From Streptomyces sp. BV286 (GTDB lineage: Bacteria > Actinomycetota > Actinomycetes > Streptomycetales > Streptomycetaceae): a DNA stretch of 64,000 bases. Under the pieces are notes generated by a model. That model had not been told where the DNA came from, made no database searches, and saw only the letters and a program-made list of their open reading frames with translations. How positions within the stretch are numbered: the stretch's first letter is position 1; every line of letters starts with the position of its first letter. This document shows, piece by piece, positions 25,535 through 32,224 of the stretch. Location of the stretch: contig NZ_JAHRIB010000129.1 of assembly GCF_019090165.1 (NCBI RefSeq), forward strand, positions 23,699-87,698, written 5' to 3'. Made by a program: the position numbers and the translations under genes.

Positions 25535-26287
25535 TCAGATCTCGTACGTGGCCCGCGGCGTCGCCAGTTCCACCGGTCCCCCGAACACCTCGCGGGCGTC
25601 CACCAGGTTGGCCTGGGGGTCCGTCCACGGCGGGATGTGGGTGAGTACGAGGCGGCGGGCGCCGGCGCGGGTCGCGGTCTCGCCGGCCTCGCGGCCGTTG
25701 AGGTGGAGGTCCGGGATGCTCTCCTTGCCGTGGGTGAACGCGGCCTCGCAGAGGAACAGATCCGTGTCCCGGGCCAGTTCGTCGAGCGTGTCGCACACGC
25801 CCGTGTCCCCGGAGTACGTGAGCGACCGCCCGCCGTGCTCCACGCGGATGCCGTACGCCTCCACGGGATGGCTGACCTTCTCGGTGTGCACCGAGAAGGG
25901 GCCGATCTCGAAGGAGCCCGGCTTGACGGTGTGGAAGTCGAAGACCTCGCTCATGGAGGAGGCGGAGGGGGTGTCCGCGTACGCGGTGGTCAGTCGCTGC
26001 TCGGTGCCCTCGGGTCCGTACACCGGAATCGGATCGCAGCGACCGCCGTCGTGGCGGTAGTAGCGCGCGACGAAGTACGCGCACATGTCGATGCAGTGGT
26101 CGGCGTGCAGATGGCTGAGGAAGATCGCGTCAAGGTCGTAGAGACCGCAGTGGCGCTGCAGCTCGCCAAGGGCACCGTTGCCCATGTCGAGAAGCAGCCG
26201 GAAGCCGTCGGCCTCGATGAGGTAGCTCGAACAGGCCGATTCCGCGGACGGGAACGACCCCGAGCAGCCGACGACGGTGAGCTTCAT
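25535..26287 (-). CDS. Metallo-beta-lactamase-fold hydrolase (Rv1339-like)
   Basis: A 250-aa protein with the MBL metal motif SHLHADHCIDM, a downstream SHPVEAYG His, YSGDTGVCDTL and LTHIPPWTDP. The organisation (N-terminal KLTVVGCSGSFPS, no tRNase Z exosite) resembles the mycobacterial protein encoded beside rph and cysM, which has been reported to act on cyclic AMP. A phosphodiesterase role is plausible here but inferred. The ATG at 26287 has GGAGGTTTCTGCTTT upstream. The much longer frame continuing upstream is Arg/Pro-rich and not credible. Confidence 0.85.
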   Translation of the reverse strand: MKLTVVGCSGSFPSAESACSSYLIEADGFRLLLDMGNGALGELQRHCGLYDLDAIFLSHLHADHCIDMCAYFVARYYRHDGGRCDPIPVYGPEGTEQRLTTAYADTPSASSMSEVFDFHTVKPGSFEIGPFSVHTEKVSHPVEAYGIRVEHGGRSLTYSGDTGVCDTLDELARDTDLFLCEAAFTHGKESIPDLHLNGREAGETATRAGARRLVLTHIPPWTDPQANLVDAREVFGGPVELATPRATYEI

Positions 26288-26495
26288 AAAGCAGAAACCT
26301 CCGCTGGCGGGGAGTGAAGTCGGGGGTCGTGCGGTCCGTCGAGCGTAAGGCGCAAAAGGGCGGGTCGCTCCTCCGTCGAGGGCTGTTGTGGGCGAACTCA
26401 CCTGCGGTGTCACCGGTTCGGGGGCAGCGGGGTGGCCGGCGGCAGGGCCGGGGGCACACGGGCGTGGGCGGGGGCGCGCCGGTACCGTCGTACGC

Positions 26496-26960
26496 ATGGA
26501 CACGTGGTGGTGGCTCGCGTTGGCGGCCGTGGTGCTGCTCGCGGGCGTGGCGGCCCTGGTCGACGGGTGGGGGCGCGGGCGGCCGCCCGGCAGGCGGGGG
26601 CGGTCGTCGCAGCGGCCACCGGGGAGGGCCGACGGGGTCGACCGCTCGCCCCGGCCGCAGCCGGCGGAGATCTGGTGGGCGAATGTGCCGTTCGAGGACG
26701 GGCCGGGTGCGAAGGACCGGCCCTGCCTCGTCCTGTCGGTCCGGGGGCGCCGGGCCGTGGTCGCCAAGATCACCACGAAGCACCACGACGGGCGGAGCGG
26801 GGTCATCGCGCTTCCCGCGGGGGCCGTGGGTGACGCCCGGGGGCGTGCGAGCTTCCTGGAGACCGACGAGCTGCGGAGGTTGCCGGTGCGGGAGTTCCGG
26901 CGGCGGGTGGGGGTGCTGGACCCCGGGGTCTGGGACCGGGTGCGGCACCTGACGAAGTAG
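26496..26960 (+). CDS. Membrane-anchored PemK/MazF-like protein
   Basis: A 154-aa protein. Residues 4-24 form a membrane helix (WWWLALAAVVLLAGVAALVDG), then an Arg/Pro-rich linker leads to a PemK/MazF-fold domain from about residue 58 (PAEIWWANVPFEDGPGAKDR, PCLVLSVRG, VVAKITTKHH, SFLETDELRRLPVREFRRRVGVLD). PemK/MazF proteins are normally soluble endoribonuclease toxins with an adjacent antitoxin; here none is encoded on either side. This could be a non-toxic derivative or a membrane-tethered RNase. It is divergent from the metallo-hydrolase gene. Confidence 0.82.
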   Translation: MDTWWWLALAAVVLLAGVAALVDGWGRGRPPGRRGRSSQRPPGRADGVDRSPRPQPAEIWWANVPFEDGPGAKDRPCLVLSVRGRRAVVAKITTKHHDGRSGVIALPAGAVGDARGRASFLETDELRRLPVREFRRRVGVLDPGVWDRVRHLTK

Positions 26961-26965
26961 GGCTT

Positions 26966-26982
26966 CGGGCGCCTCGCGCCCG
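26966..26982 (+). terminator. Short hairpin after the PemK-like gene
   Basis: CGGGCGC-CTC-GCGCCCG, a perfect 7-bp stem, starts 6 nt after the stop codon. No T-tract; called on position. Confidence 0.5.
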
Positions 26983-27105
26983 CCCGCGCCGTCCCTCGGT
27001 CCGAGCGGCCTCGTGCGCGGCCCCGGACGCCGATCGCCGGACGGGCCGGGAGCAGCCCTCCGACGTTCGAGGAGCGGGCGTTCCGGGGCGGGGCGGGGTG
27101 ATGCC

Positions 27106-28056
27106 CTACGCCCAGAGCTGGCCCTGGAGTGTCTCGATGGCCTCTTCCGTGGTGGCGGCGGTGTAGACGCCCGTGCTGAGGTACTTCCAGCCGCCGTCGG
27201 CCACGACGAAGACGATGTCGGCGGACTCCCCTGCCTGGACGGCCTTGCGCCCGACGCCGATCGCCGCGTGCAGTGCGGCTCCGGTGGACACCCCGGCGAA
27301 GATCCCCTCCTGCTGGAGGAGCTCCCGCGTCCGGGTGACGGCGTCGGCCGAGCCGACCGAGAAGCGCGTGGTCAGCACCGAGGCGTCGTAGAGCTCGGGG
27401 ACGAAGCCCTCGTCGAGGTTGCGGAGGCCGTAGACGAGGTCGTCGTAGCGCGGCTCGGCGGCGACGATCTTCACGTCCGGCTTCTGCTCGCGGAGGTACC
27501 GGCCCACGCCCATCAGCGTTCCGGTGGTGCCGAGCCCGGCGACGAAGTGGGTGACGGAGGGCAGGTCGGTCAGGATCTCCGGGCCTGTCGTGGCGTAGTG
27601 CGCGCCCGCGTTGTCGGGGTTGCCGTACTGGTAGAGCATCACCCAGTCGGGGTGTTCGGCGGCGAGCTCCTTCGCCACGCGTACCGCCGTGTTGGAACCG
27701 CCCGCCGCCGGTGAGGGGATGATCTCGGCGCCCCACATGGCGAGCAGCTCACGCCGCTCCTGCGAGGTGTTCTCGGGCATGACGCACACCATGCGGTAGC
27801 CCTTGAGCTTGGCGGCCATGGCGAGCGAGATACCGGTGTTGCCGGACGTCGGTTCGAGGATCGTGCAGCCGGGTGTGAGCCTGCCGTCCTTCTCGGCCTG
27901 TTCGATCATGTGGAGCGCGGGGCGGTCCTTGACCGAGCCGGTCGGGTTGCGGTCCTCGAGCTTCGCCCAGATGCGGACGTCGGCGGACGGCGAGAGCCGC
28001 GGCAGGCGCACCAGAGGGGTGTTGCCCACCGCGGCCAGCGGGGAGTCGTAGCGCAT
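27106..28056 (-). CDS. cysM: Cysteine synthase of the CysM (CysO-dependent) type
   Basis: A 316-aa PLP enzyme. The PLP Lys is Lys43 in NPTGSVKDRP, the substrate loop is PTSGNTGIS (70-78), the phosphate-binding loop is GLGTTGTLMG, and GVSTGAALHA follows. The segment VYGLRNLDEGFVPELYD matches the part of M. tuberculosis CysM that contains the Arg that binds the phosphate of O-phosphoserine. CysM there makes a CysO-cysteine adduct from O-phosphoserine and thiocarboxylated CysO. cysO lies 25 bp upstream and mec a little further, so the complete pathway is present. Confidence 0.93.
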   Translation of the reverse strand: MRYDSPLAAVGNTPLVRLPRLSPSADVRIWAKLEDRNPTGSVKDRPALHMIEQAEKDGRLTPGCTILEPTSGNTGISLAMAAKLKGYRMVCVMPENTSQERRELLAMWGAEIIPSPAAGGSNTAVRVAKELAAEHPDWVMLYQYGNPDNAGAHYATTGPEILTDLPSVTHFVAGLGTTGTLMGVGRYLREQKPDVKIVAAEPRYDDLVYGLRNLDEGFVPELYDASVLTTRFSVGSADAVTRTRELLQQEGIFAGVSTGAALHAAIGVGRKAVQAGESADIVFVVADGGWKYLSTGVYTAATTEEAIETLQGQLWA

Positions 28057-28081
28057 CAGCGATCAGAGCCCGGCAGCCCGG

Positions 28082-28360
28082 TCAGACCATGCCGCCGGCC
28101 ACGGCCGGCAGGATGGTGACGCTGTCGCCGTCGGTGAGCTTGGTGTTGATGCCGTCGAGGAAGCGGACGTCCTCGTCGTTCAGGTACACGTTCACGAAGC
28201 GGCGCAGTTCGCCGCCGTCCACGATGCGGGCCTGGATGCCCGTGTGGCGGCTCTCGAGGTCGTCGAGGAGCTCGGCGAGGGTCTCCCCGCCGCCCTCGAC
28301 GGCCTTCTGGCCGTCGGTGTAGGTGCGGAGGATGGTGGGGATGCGGACCTCGATGGCCAT
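28082..28360 (-). CDS. cysO: Sulfur-carrier protein CysO (MoaD/ThiS fold) with two-residue tail
   Basis: A 92-aa ubiquitin-fold sulfur carrier with PTILRTYTDGQKAVEG, RRFVNVYLNDEDVRFLDG and DGDSVTILPAVAGG, close to mycobacterial CysO. The active C-terminus of this family is the GlyGly that is thiocarboxylated, but here two more codons (ATG GTC, Met-Val) follow before the TGA. The tail must be removed, presumably by the Mec JAMM protease encoded upstream. The gene is translated together with cysM (25 bp apart). A cysteine-containing leader peptide lies upstream. Confidence 0.94.
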   Translation of the reverse strand: MAIEVRIPTILRTYTDGQKAVEGGGETLAELLDDLESRHTGIQARIVDGGELRRFVNVYLNDEDVRFLDGINTKLTDGDSVTILPAVAGGMV

Positions 28361-28484
28361 GGTTGCGGGCTCCTGTCGGAAGGTGAGTCAGGTCTGGAGT
28401 GCGCGCGGCAGCGCGGGAGAAGCCGAGGGGCGGGCCGGTCGCGGCCCCGCGAAGCCGTGGCTCAGGGCCGTACGGCGGCAGGAA

Positions 28485-28586
28485 TCAGCGCGTACAGATG
28501 GCGCTCTGCAGCCTGCACAGGTCGACGTGCAGCCGCGCCACGAGCAGCATGCCCGGCGTCTTGTCGCTCACGTCGTGGGAAACCAT
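28485..28586 (-). CDS. Putative leader peptide upstream of cysO, 33 aa
   Basis: A tiny frame reading MVSHDVSDKTPG and ending HVDLCRLQSAICTR. The closing VDLCRxxSAxC pattern is one I recall as typical of short Streptomyces leader peptides found near sulfur-metabolism genes; they are too short for ordinary gene calling. Its stop is 124 nt before the cysO start. Both cysteine codons fall in the last ten residues, which suits cysteine-responsive attenuation or translational coupling of cysO-cysM. A TACGAT hexamer (plus strand 28593-28598) lies 6 nt before the ATG, so the mRNA could be near leaderless. This is inference without RNA data. Confidence 0.7.
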   Translation of the reverse strand: MVSHDVSDKTPGMLLVARLHVDLCRLQSAICTR

Positions 28587-28674
28587 GGGCTCATCGTATC
28601 GATTCCCGGCCCGGGTCCTGGAATGTGATCTCAGATGGTGGATGAATTCTGACCGAAATGTGGGATCGCGCGGG

Positions 28675-29097
28675 TCAGTAGGCCTCCACCACCGTGACCT
28701 CCTCCTCCGTGACCTCGCCGTCGACGATGCGGTACGAGCGGAACTGGAAGTCGCCGAGCCCGTCGGTGTCGGCGGTCGAGACGAGGACGTAGTGCGCGTT
28801 CGGCTCGGACGCCAGGGAGATGTCCGTGCGGGACGGGTAGGCCTCGGTCGACGTGTGGGAGTGGTAGACGACCACCGGCTCCTCGTCGCGGTCGTCCATC
28901 TCGCGGTAGAGCTTGAACAGGTCGCCCGAGTCGAACTCGTAGAACGTGGGTGACATCGCCGCGTTCAGCATGGGGACGAAGCGCTCGGGGCGGCCGGTGC
29001 CCTCCGGGCCCGCGATCACGCCGCACGCCTCGTCGGGGTGGTCCCGGCGCGCGTGCGCGACGATCTGGTCGACGAGGGACTGGGTGATGGTCAGCAT
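28675..29097 (-). CDS. mec: JAMM/MPN+ metalloprotease, CysO-cysteine hydrolase
   Basis: A 140-aa M67 peptidase. The zinc/JAMM residues are visible: Glu23 in DEACGVIAG and HSHTSTEAYPSRTD (His79, His81, Ser89, Asp92). In M. tuberculosis Mec cleaves cysteine from the CysO-cysteine conjugate and regenerates CysO. Here it may also remove the Met-Val tail of CysO. The ATG at 29097 is the only start that gives a family-length N-terminus. It lies upstream of cysO-cysM on the same strand; the leader peptide and a separate promoter may lie between. Confidence 0.93.
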   Translation of the reverse strand: MLTITQSLVDQIVAHARRDHPDEACGVIAGPEGTGRPERFVPMLNAAMSPTFYEFDSGDLFKLYREMDDRDEEPVVVYHSHTSTEAYPSRTDISLASEPNAHYVLVSTADTDGLGDFQFRSYRIVDGEVTEEEVTVVEAY

Positions 29098-29117
29098 GGT
29101 GGTCAGGATAAGCAGAC

Positions 29118-29152
29118 GGCAGCCCCGTACCGAAGGGTGGTACGGGGCTGCC
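29118..29152 (-). terminator. Terminator after the amino-acid permease
   Basis: GGCAGCCCCGTACC and its complement form a perfect 14-bp stem around GAAGGGT. It lies between the permease end at 29289 and the mec start at 29097, so it should stop permease transcripts. The strand is chosen by that geometry. Confidence 0.85.
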
Positions 29153-29214
29153 CACATGGTGGGCCACGAGCCCTGCATGCCGATGGTGGGACCGGGACCG
29201 GTCCGGGTGGCTGC

Positions 29215-29310
29215 GGTCGGCCGGCCTTCCCGGACTCCGGTCAGCCGAGCTTGTCGGTATCCGGTCAGCCGGCCTTTTCGAACTCCGGTCAGCCGACTTT
29301 CTCGAACTCC
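29215..29310 (-). repeat. 24-bp tandem repeat that duplicates the permease stop codon
   Basis: Four 24-bp units (29287-29310, 29263-29286, 29239-29262, 29215-29238). The first is the gene's own last codons: in the minus sense GGAGTTCGAGAAAGTCGG then CTGACC, encoding EFEKVG-stop. Units 2 and 3 still carry TGA, and unit 4 has lost it. The end of the gene was copied three times downstream and has since decayed. Confidence 0.88.
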
Positions 29311-30749
29311 GGGTCGCGGCGTTCGGTGACCTCCGGGTTCCGTGACTTCAGCACGGCCCAGCCGATGCCCAGTGCGGCGGCCCAGCCCGCCATCACGTAC
29401 AGGCAGACGCGGGAGTCGGCGTCGTAGGCGATGAGGCCGGTGACGAAGAGGAGGAACGCGACCGCGACCCAGCTGAACTTCGATCCGCCGGGCGCCGGGA
29501 AGGACGAGGCGGGCAGACGTCCGGCGTCGACGGCGCGGCGGTACAGGATGTGGCTGACGAGGATCATGAGCCAGGTCCAGATGCCTGCCGCCGTGGCGAC
29601 CGAGACGACGTAGCCGAAGGCCTTCTCCGGGACGATGTAGTTCAGGACCACGCCGATGCCCATGAAGAGCATGGAGACGGTGATGCCGAACGCGGGCGTC
29701 CTGGTGGCGGACAGCTTGTTGAAGATCCTCGGCGCCTCGCCGTTGTCCGCCAGGGTGCGCAGCATGCGGCCGGTGGAGTACATGCCGGAGTTGCAGGAGG
29801 AGAGCGCCGCCGTCAGGACGACGAAGTTGACGATGCCGGCGCCCGCGGGGATGCCGATCTTCGCGAAGGCGGCGACGAAGGGGCTGACGCCCGGCGCGAA
29901 CTCCGTCCACTTCACGACGCAGAGGATGACCGTGAGCGCGCCGACGTAGAAGAGGGCGATGCGCCAGGGCAGGGTGTTGATCGCCTTGGGGAGCGTCTTC
30001 TCCGGGTTCTCGGACTCACCGGCGGTGACGCCGACGAGTTCGACGGCCAGGTAGGCGAACATGACGCCCTGAAGGGTCATGAGGGACGAGCCGATGCCCT
30101 TGGGGAAGAAGCCGTCGAAGGCCCAGAGGTTCGACACGGCGGCGGTGTCACCGGCGGAGCTGAAGCCGAAGGTGAGGACGCCCAGGCCGATCACGATCAT
30201 GCCGATGAGGGCGGTGACCTTGACCATCGAGAACCAGAACTCGATCTCGCCGAAGAGCTTGACGGAGATCAGGTTCGCCGTGAAGAGCACGAGCAGGAAG
30301 ACCAGGGCCGTGACCCACTGCGGGATCTGCGGGAACCAGTAGTTGACGTAGATCGCGGCGGCGGTGAGTTCCGCCATGCCGGTGACGACCCACATCAGCC
30401 AGTAGGTCCAGCCGGTGAAGTAGCCGAAGAAGGGCCCGAGGAACTCGCGGGAGTACTCCGCGAAGGAGCCCGAGACCGGACGGTAGAGCAGCAGCTCGCC
30501 GAGGGCCCGCATGATGAAGAAGATGATGACGCCCGCGAGGGCGTACATGAGGATGAGGCTGGGGCCGGCCTTGGCGATGTTCGCCCCAGCGCCCAGGAAG
30601 AGGCCGACGCCGATGGCGCCGCCGATCGCGATCATCTGGACCTGACGGCTGCCGAGCCCGCGTTCGTAGCCCTCTTCGGAGGTGTCGCTGTCGGCGGCAC
30701 CGTTGCCGCCGCGCTCGTCGTCGTGCTTTCCGACCTGCACCGAGGTCAT
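29289..30749 (-). CDS. Amino-acid permease, APC superfamily
   Basis: A 486-aa, 12-helix transporter. The N-terminal signature RGLGSRQVQMIAIGGAIGVG followed by LFLGAGANI and the GPSLILMYALAGVIIFFIMR helix, FYVGALTVILC, and the TPAFGITVSMLFMGIG segment match the AAT (D-serine/aromatic/GABA-like) subgroup. It is proton-coupled; the substrate cannot be set. AAAGG lies 9 nt before the ATG at 30749. The 353 bp upstream probably hold its promoter. Confidence 0.9.
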   Translation of the reverse strand: MTSVQVGKHDDERGGNGAADSDTSEEGYERGLGSRQVQMIAIGGAIGVGLFLGAGANIAKAGPSLILMYALAGVIIFFIMRALGELLLYRPVSGSFAEYSREFLGPFFGYFTGWTYWLMWVVTGMAELTAAAIYVNYWFPQIPQWVTALVFLLVLFTANLISVKLFGEIEFWFSMVKVTALIGMIVIGLGVLTFGFSSAGDTAAVSNLWAFDGFFPKGIGSSLMTLQGVMFAYLAVELVGVTAGESENPEKTLPKAINTLPWRIALFYVGALTVILCVVKWTEFAPGVSPFVAAFAKIGIPAGAGIVNFVVLTAALSSCNSGMYSTGRMLRTLADNGEAPRIFNKLSATRTPAFGITVSMLFMGIGVVLNYIVPEKAFGYVVSVATAAGIWTWLMILVSHILYRRAVDAGRLPASSFPAPGGSKFSWVAVAFLLFVTGLIAYDADSRVCLYVMAGWAAALGIGWAVLKSRNPEVTERRDPEFEKVG

Positions 30750-31022
30750 GTCCGTGCGCCTTTCTCCATGCCGGTCCGAGCCGTCGTCGGCTTCGGACCG
30801 TTTCCGATCCCCCCGGATTCCTGGAGTTGAACGGGCTCCGTGAGCCCGCCGAGCGGCCTTCCCGGGGCCGCTCGTGCCTGGCCGGCGGTCGCCGGCTCGG
30901 TGGCGCACCCGGCAGGACGTGGGTGGTGTCCTGGCCGGGCGGTCGTGAAGATCTATCACGGTCGCGGCATTGATCACCCGAGGTGCTTGTAGCGCATGCC
31001 ACAGGAAGAAGCGGACATAGAA
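30750..31022. other. Intergenic region upstream of the amino-acid permease
   Basis: About 270 bp without a credible gene. It contains several short GC-rich dyads (GGCCGGCGGTCGCCGGC) and an AT-richer segment around 30945-31020 (GAAGATCTATCACGG, GACATAGAACAC), the most likely promoter area. I see no operator or riboswitch that I can name. Confidence 0.35.
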
Positions 31023-31051
31023 CACCCGGGCCCTCATAGCAGGCCCGGGTG
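31023..31051 (-). terminator. Terminator of the DUF2017 gene
   Basis: CACCCGGGCC and GGCCCGGGTG form a perfect 10-bp stem with a 9-nt loop, 52 nt after the DUF2017 stop codon. It separates that gene from the permease. Confidence 0.8.
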
Positions 31052-31102
31052 GTGATGTGATCGTTATCCGGATTTGAGCGTCCGCTGAGCGAACGCTTCA
31101 TG

Positions 31103-31708
31103 TCACTTCATCAACGTTTCAACCAACGTTTCCTGTAGTCCGCCGAGCCACAGATACGCCATCACCATCGGCTTGCGCGGGTCCTCGTCCGGCAGCCGGT
31201 AGAGGAGGTCCGTGTCCTCCTCGTCGACGACGTCCAGCCGCGAGCCGATCGCCAGACGCAGGTCGTTGAGGGAGCTGAGCCACTGCTTCGACTCCTCGGG
31301 CGTCAGCTTCAGGACCGCCCCGCCCTCCCCCACGGCGGCGAGGGTGTCCAGGGAGCGGATCACCACGAGGGCGTTGTCGCGCTTGCCGGCCCGCAGGTCG
31401 TTCTCGGTGAAGCGGCGGAACTCCGCGGAGTACGCGCGCTGCTCCTCGGCCTGCTCGGGCGAGGAGGCCTCGACGTCGGGCCCGCTGTACGCGTCCGGGA
31501 AGAGGCGCTTGAGCACGGGGTCGGAGGGCGGCTCGCTCGGCCCCTCCGCGAACAGTTCGGCGAGCGGATCGTCGGAGACGTCCTCGCCCGGTCCCGGTCC
31601 GATGAGCTCCAGGAGCTGTACGGCGAGGGAGCGGATGATGGAGATCTCGACCTCGTCGAGCGCGACGGCCGCGCCGCCGCCGGGGAGCGGTTCGAAGTGT
31701 CCTGGCAT
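31103..31708 (-). CDS. DUF2017 domain protein
   Basis: A 201-aa acidic cytoplasmic protein. The frame opens MPGHFEPLPGGGAAVALDEV and ends with YLWLGGLQETLVETLM, with the middle motif LKRLFPDAY and the C-terminal PDEDPRKPMVMAYLWLGGLQ, which define DUF2017. In actinobacteria this family is nearly always encoded next to clpS, as here. Function unknown; a link to N-end-rule proteolysis is suggested only by gene order. Confidence 0.88.
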   Translation of the reverse strand: MPGHFEPLPGGGAAVALDEVEISIIRSLAVQLLELIGPGPGEDVSDDPLAELFAEGPSEPPSDPVLKRLFPDAYSGPDVEASSPEQAEEQRAYSAEFRRFTENDLRAGKRDNALVVIRSLDTLAAVGEGGAVLKLTPEESKQWLSSLNDLRLAIGSRLDVVDEEDTDLLYRLPDEDPRKPMVMAYLWLGGLQETLVETLMK

Positions 31709-31744
31709 CAGGTTGCGTCGCTACTTCCAGTACTGCGCGGGTGT

Positions 31745-31826
31745 CGGGCAGGTGCCGGTCGTGCCGGATCGGTCCGGGTCGCCCCCGGTCGCGCCGGGTC
31801 GGGGCCGGTCATTTCCGGTCGTGCTG
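31745..31826 (-). repeat. Degenerate CGACCGG tandem repeat overlapping the clpS stop
   Basis: On the minus strand the last clpS codons CACGACCGGAAA and TGA are followed by a chain of GACCGG/CGACCCGG units of about 10-11 bp (GACCCGG, GCGACCGG, GCGACCCGG, ACCGATCCGG, GCACGACCGG). Units are irregular and the boundaries are approximate. Confidence 0.6.
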
Positions 31827-32126
31827 GAGGGTGGCCCACAGACCGTAGCCGTGCATGGCCTGCACATCGCGCTCCATCTCCTCACGGGTGCCGCTGGAGA
31901 CAACGGCCCGGCCCTTGTGGTGGACGTCCATCATCAACTTGGTGGCCTTGTCCTTCGAGTAGCCGAAGTACGACTGGAAGACGTAGGTCACGTAGCTCAT
32001 GAGGTTGACCGGATCGTTGTGGACGATGGTCACCCACGGGACGTCGGGCTCGGGTACGGCGAATACCTCCTCCGCCGACTCGGTCTTTTCGGTCTCTAGG
32101 GGTGCGGGAGCCGTCACACGGCCCAT
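31809..32126 (-). CDS. clpS: Clp protease adaptor ClpS
   Basis: A 105-aa adaptor that delivers N-degron substrates to ClpC/ClpA-ClpP. It has VPWVTIVHNDPVNLMSYVTY, the binding-pocket NDxxN/H region, then MMDVHHKGRAVVSSGTREEM and MHGYGLWATLQHD. The ATG at 32126 is chosen; a GTG at 32117 is possible. The gene is divergent from pncB, 98 bp apart, and precedes DUF2017 on the same strand. This order is kept in mycobacteria. Confidence 0.93.
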   Translation of the reverse strand: MGRVTAPAPLETEKTESAEEVFAVPEPDVPWVTIVHNDPVNLMSYVTYVFQSYFGYSKDKATKLMMDVHHKGRAVVSSGTREEMERDVQAMHGYGLWATLQHDRK

Positions 32127-32186
32127 GCTGCCACCACAGGTGGGTGCCCGGCCAAACGAGCCCCGCAAATCACGGGACCCCACAAA

Positions 32187-32201
32187 TCGTCAGAGTGACG
32201 A
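32187..32201. promoter_or_regulatory. Inverted repeat in the clpS-pncB divergent promoter
   Basis: TCGTCA-GAG-TGACGA is a perfect 6-bp dyad, 24 nt before the pncB start. It may be an operator for a NAD-metabolism regulator such as an NrtR type, but I cannot confirm a consensus. Confidence 0.45.
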
Positions 32202-32224
32202 GATAGGGGGTAGCATCTCCTGCC

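Noticed and set aside
25535..27736. A 733-codon minus-strand frame running through the MBL gene and beyond
   Set aside because: Only the last 250 codons have protein-like content; the rest is Arg/Pro/Ala-rich read-through over the PemK and cysM genes in another frame.
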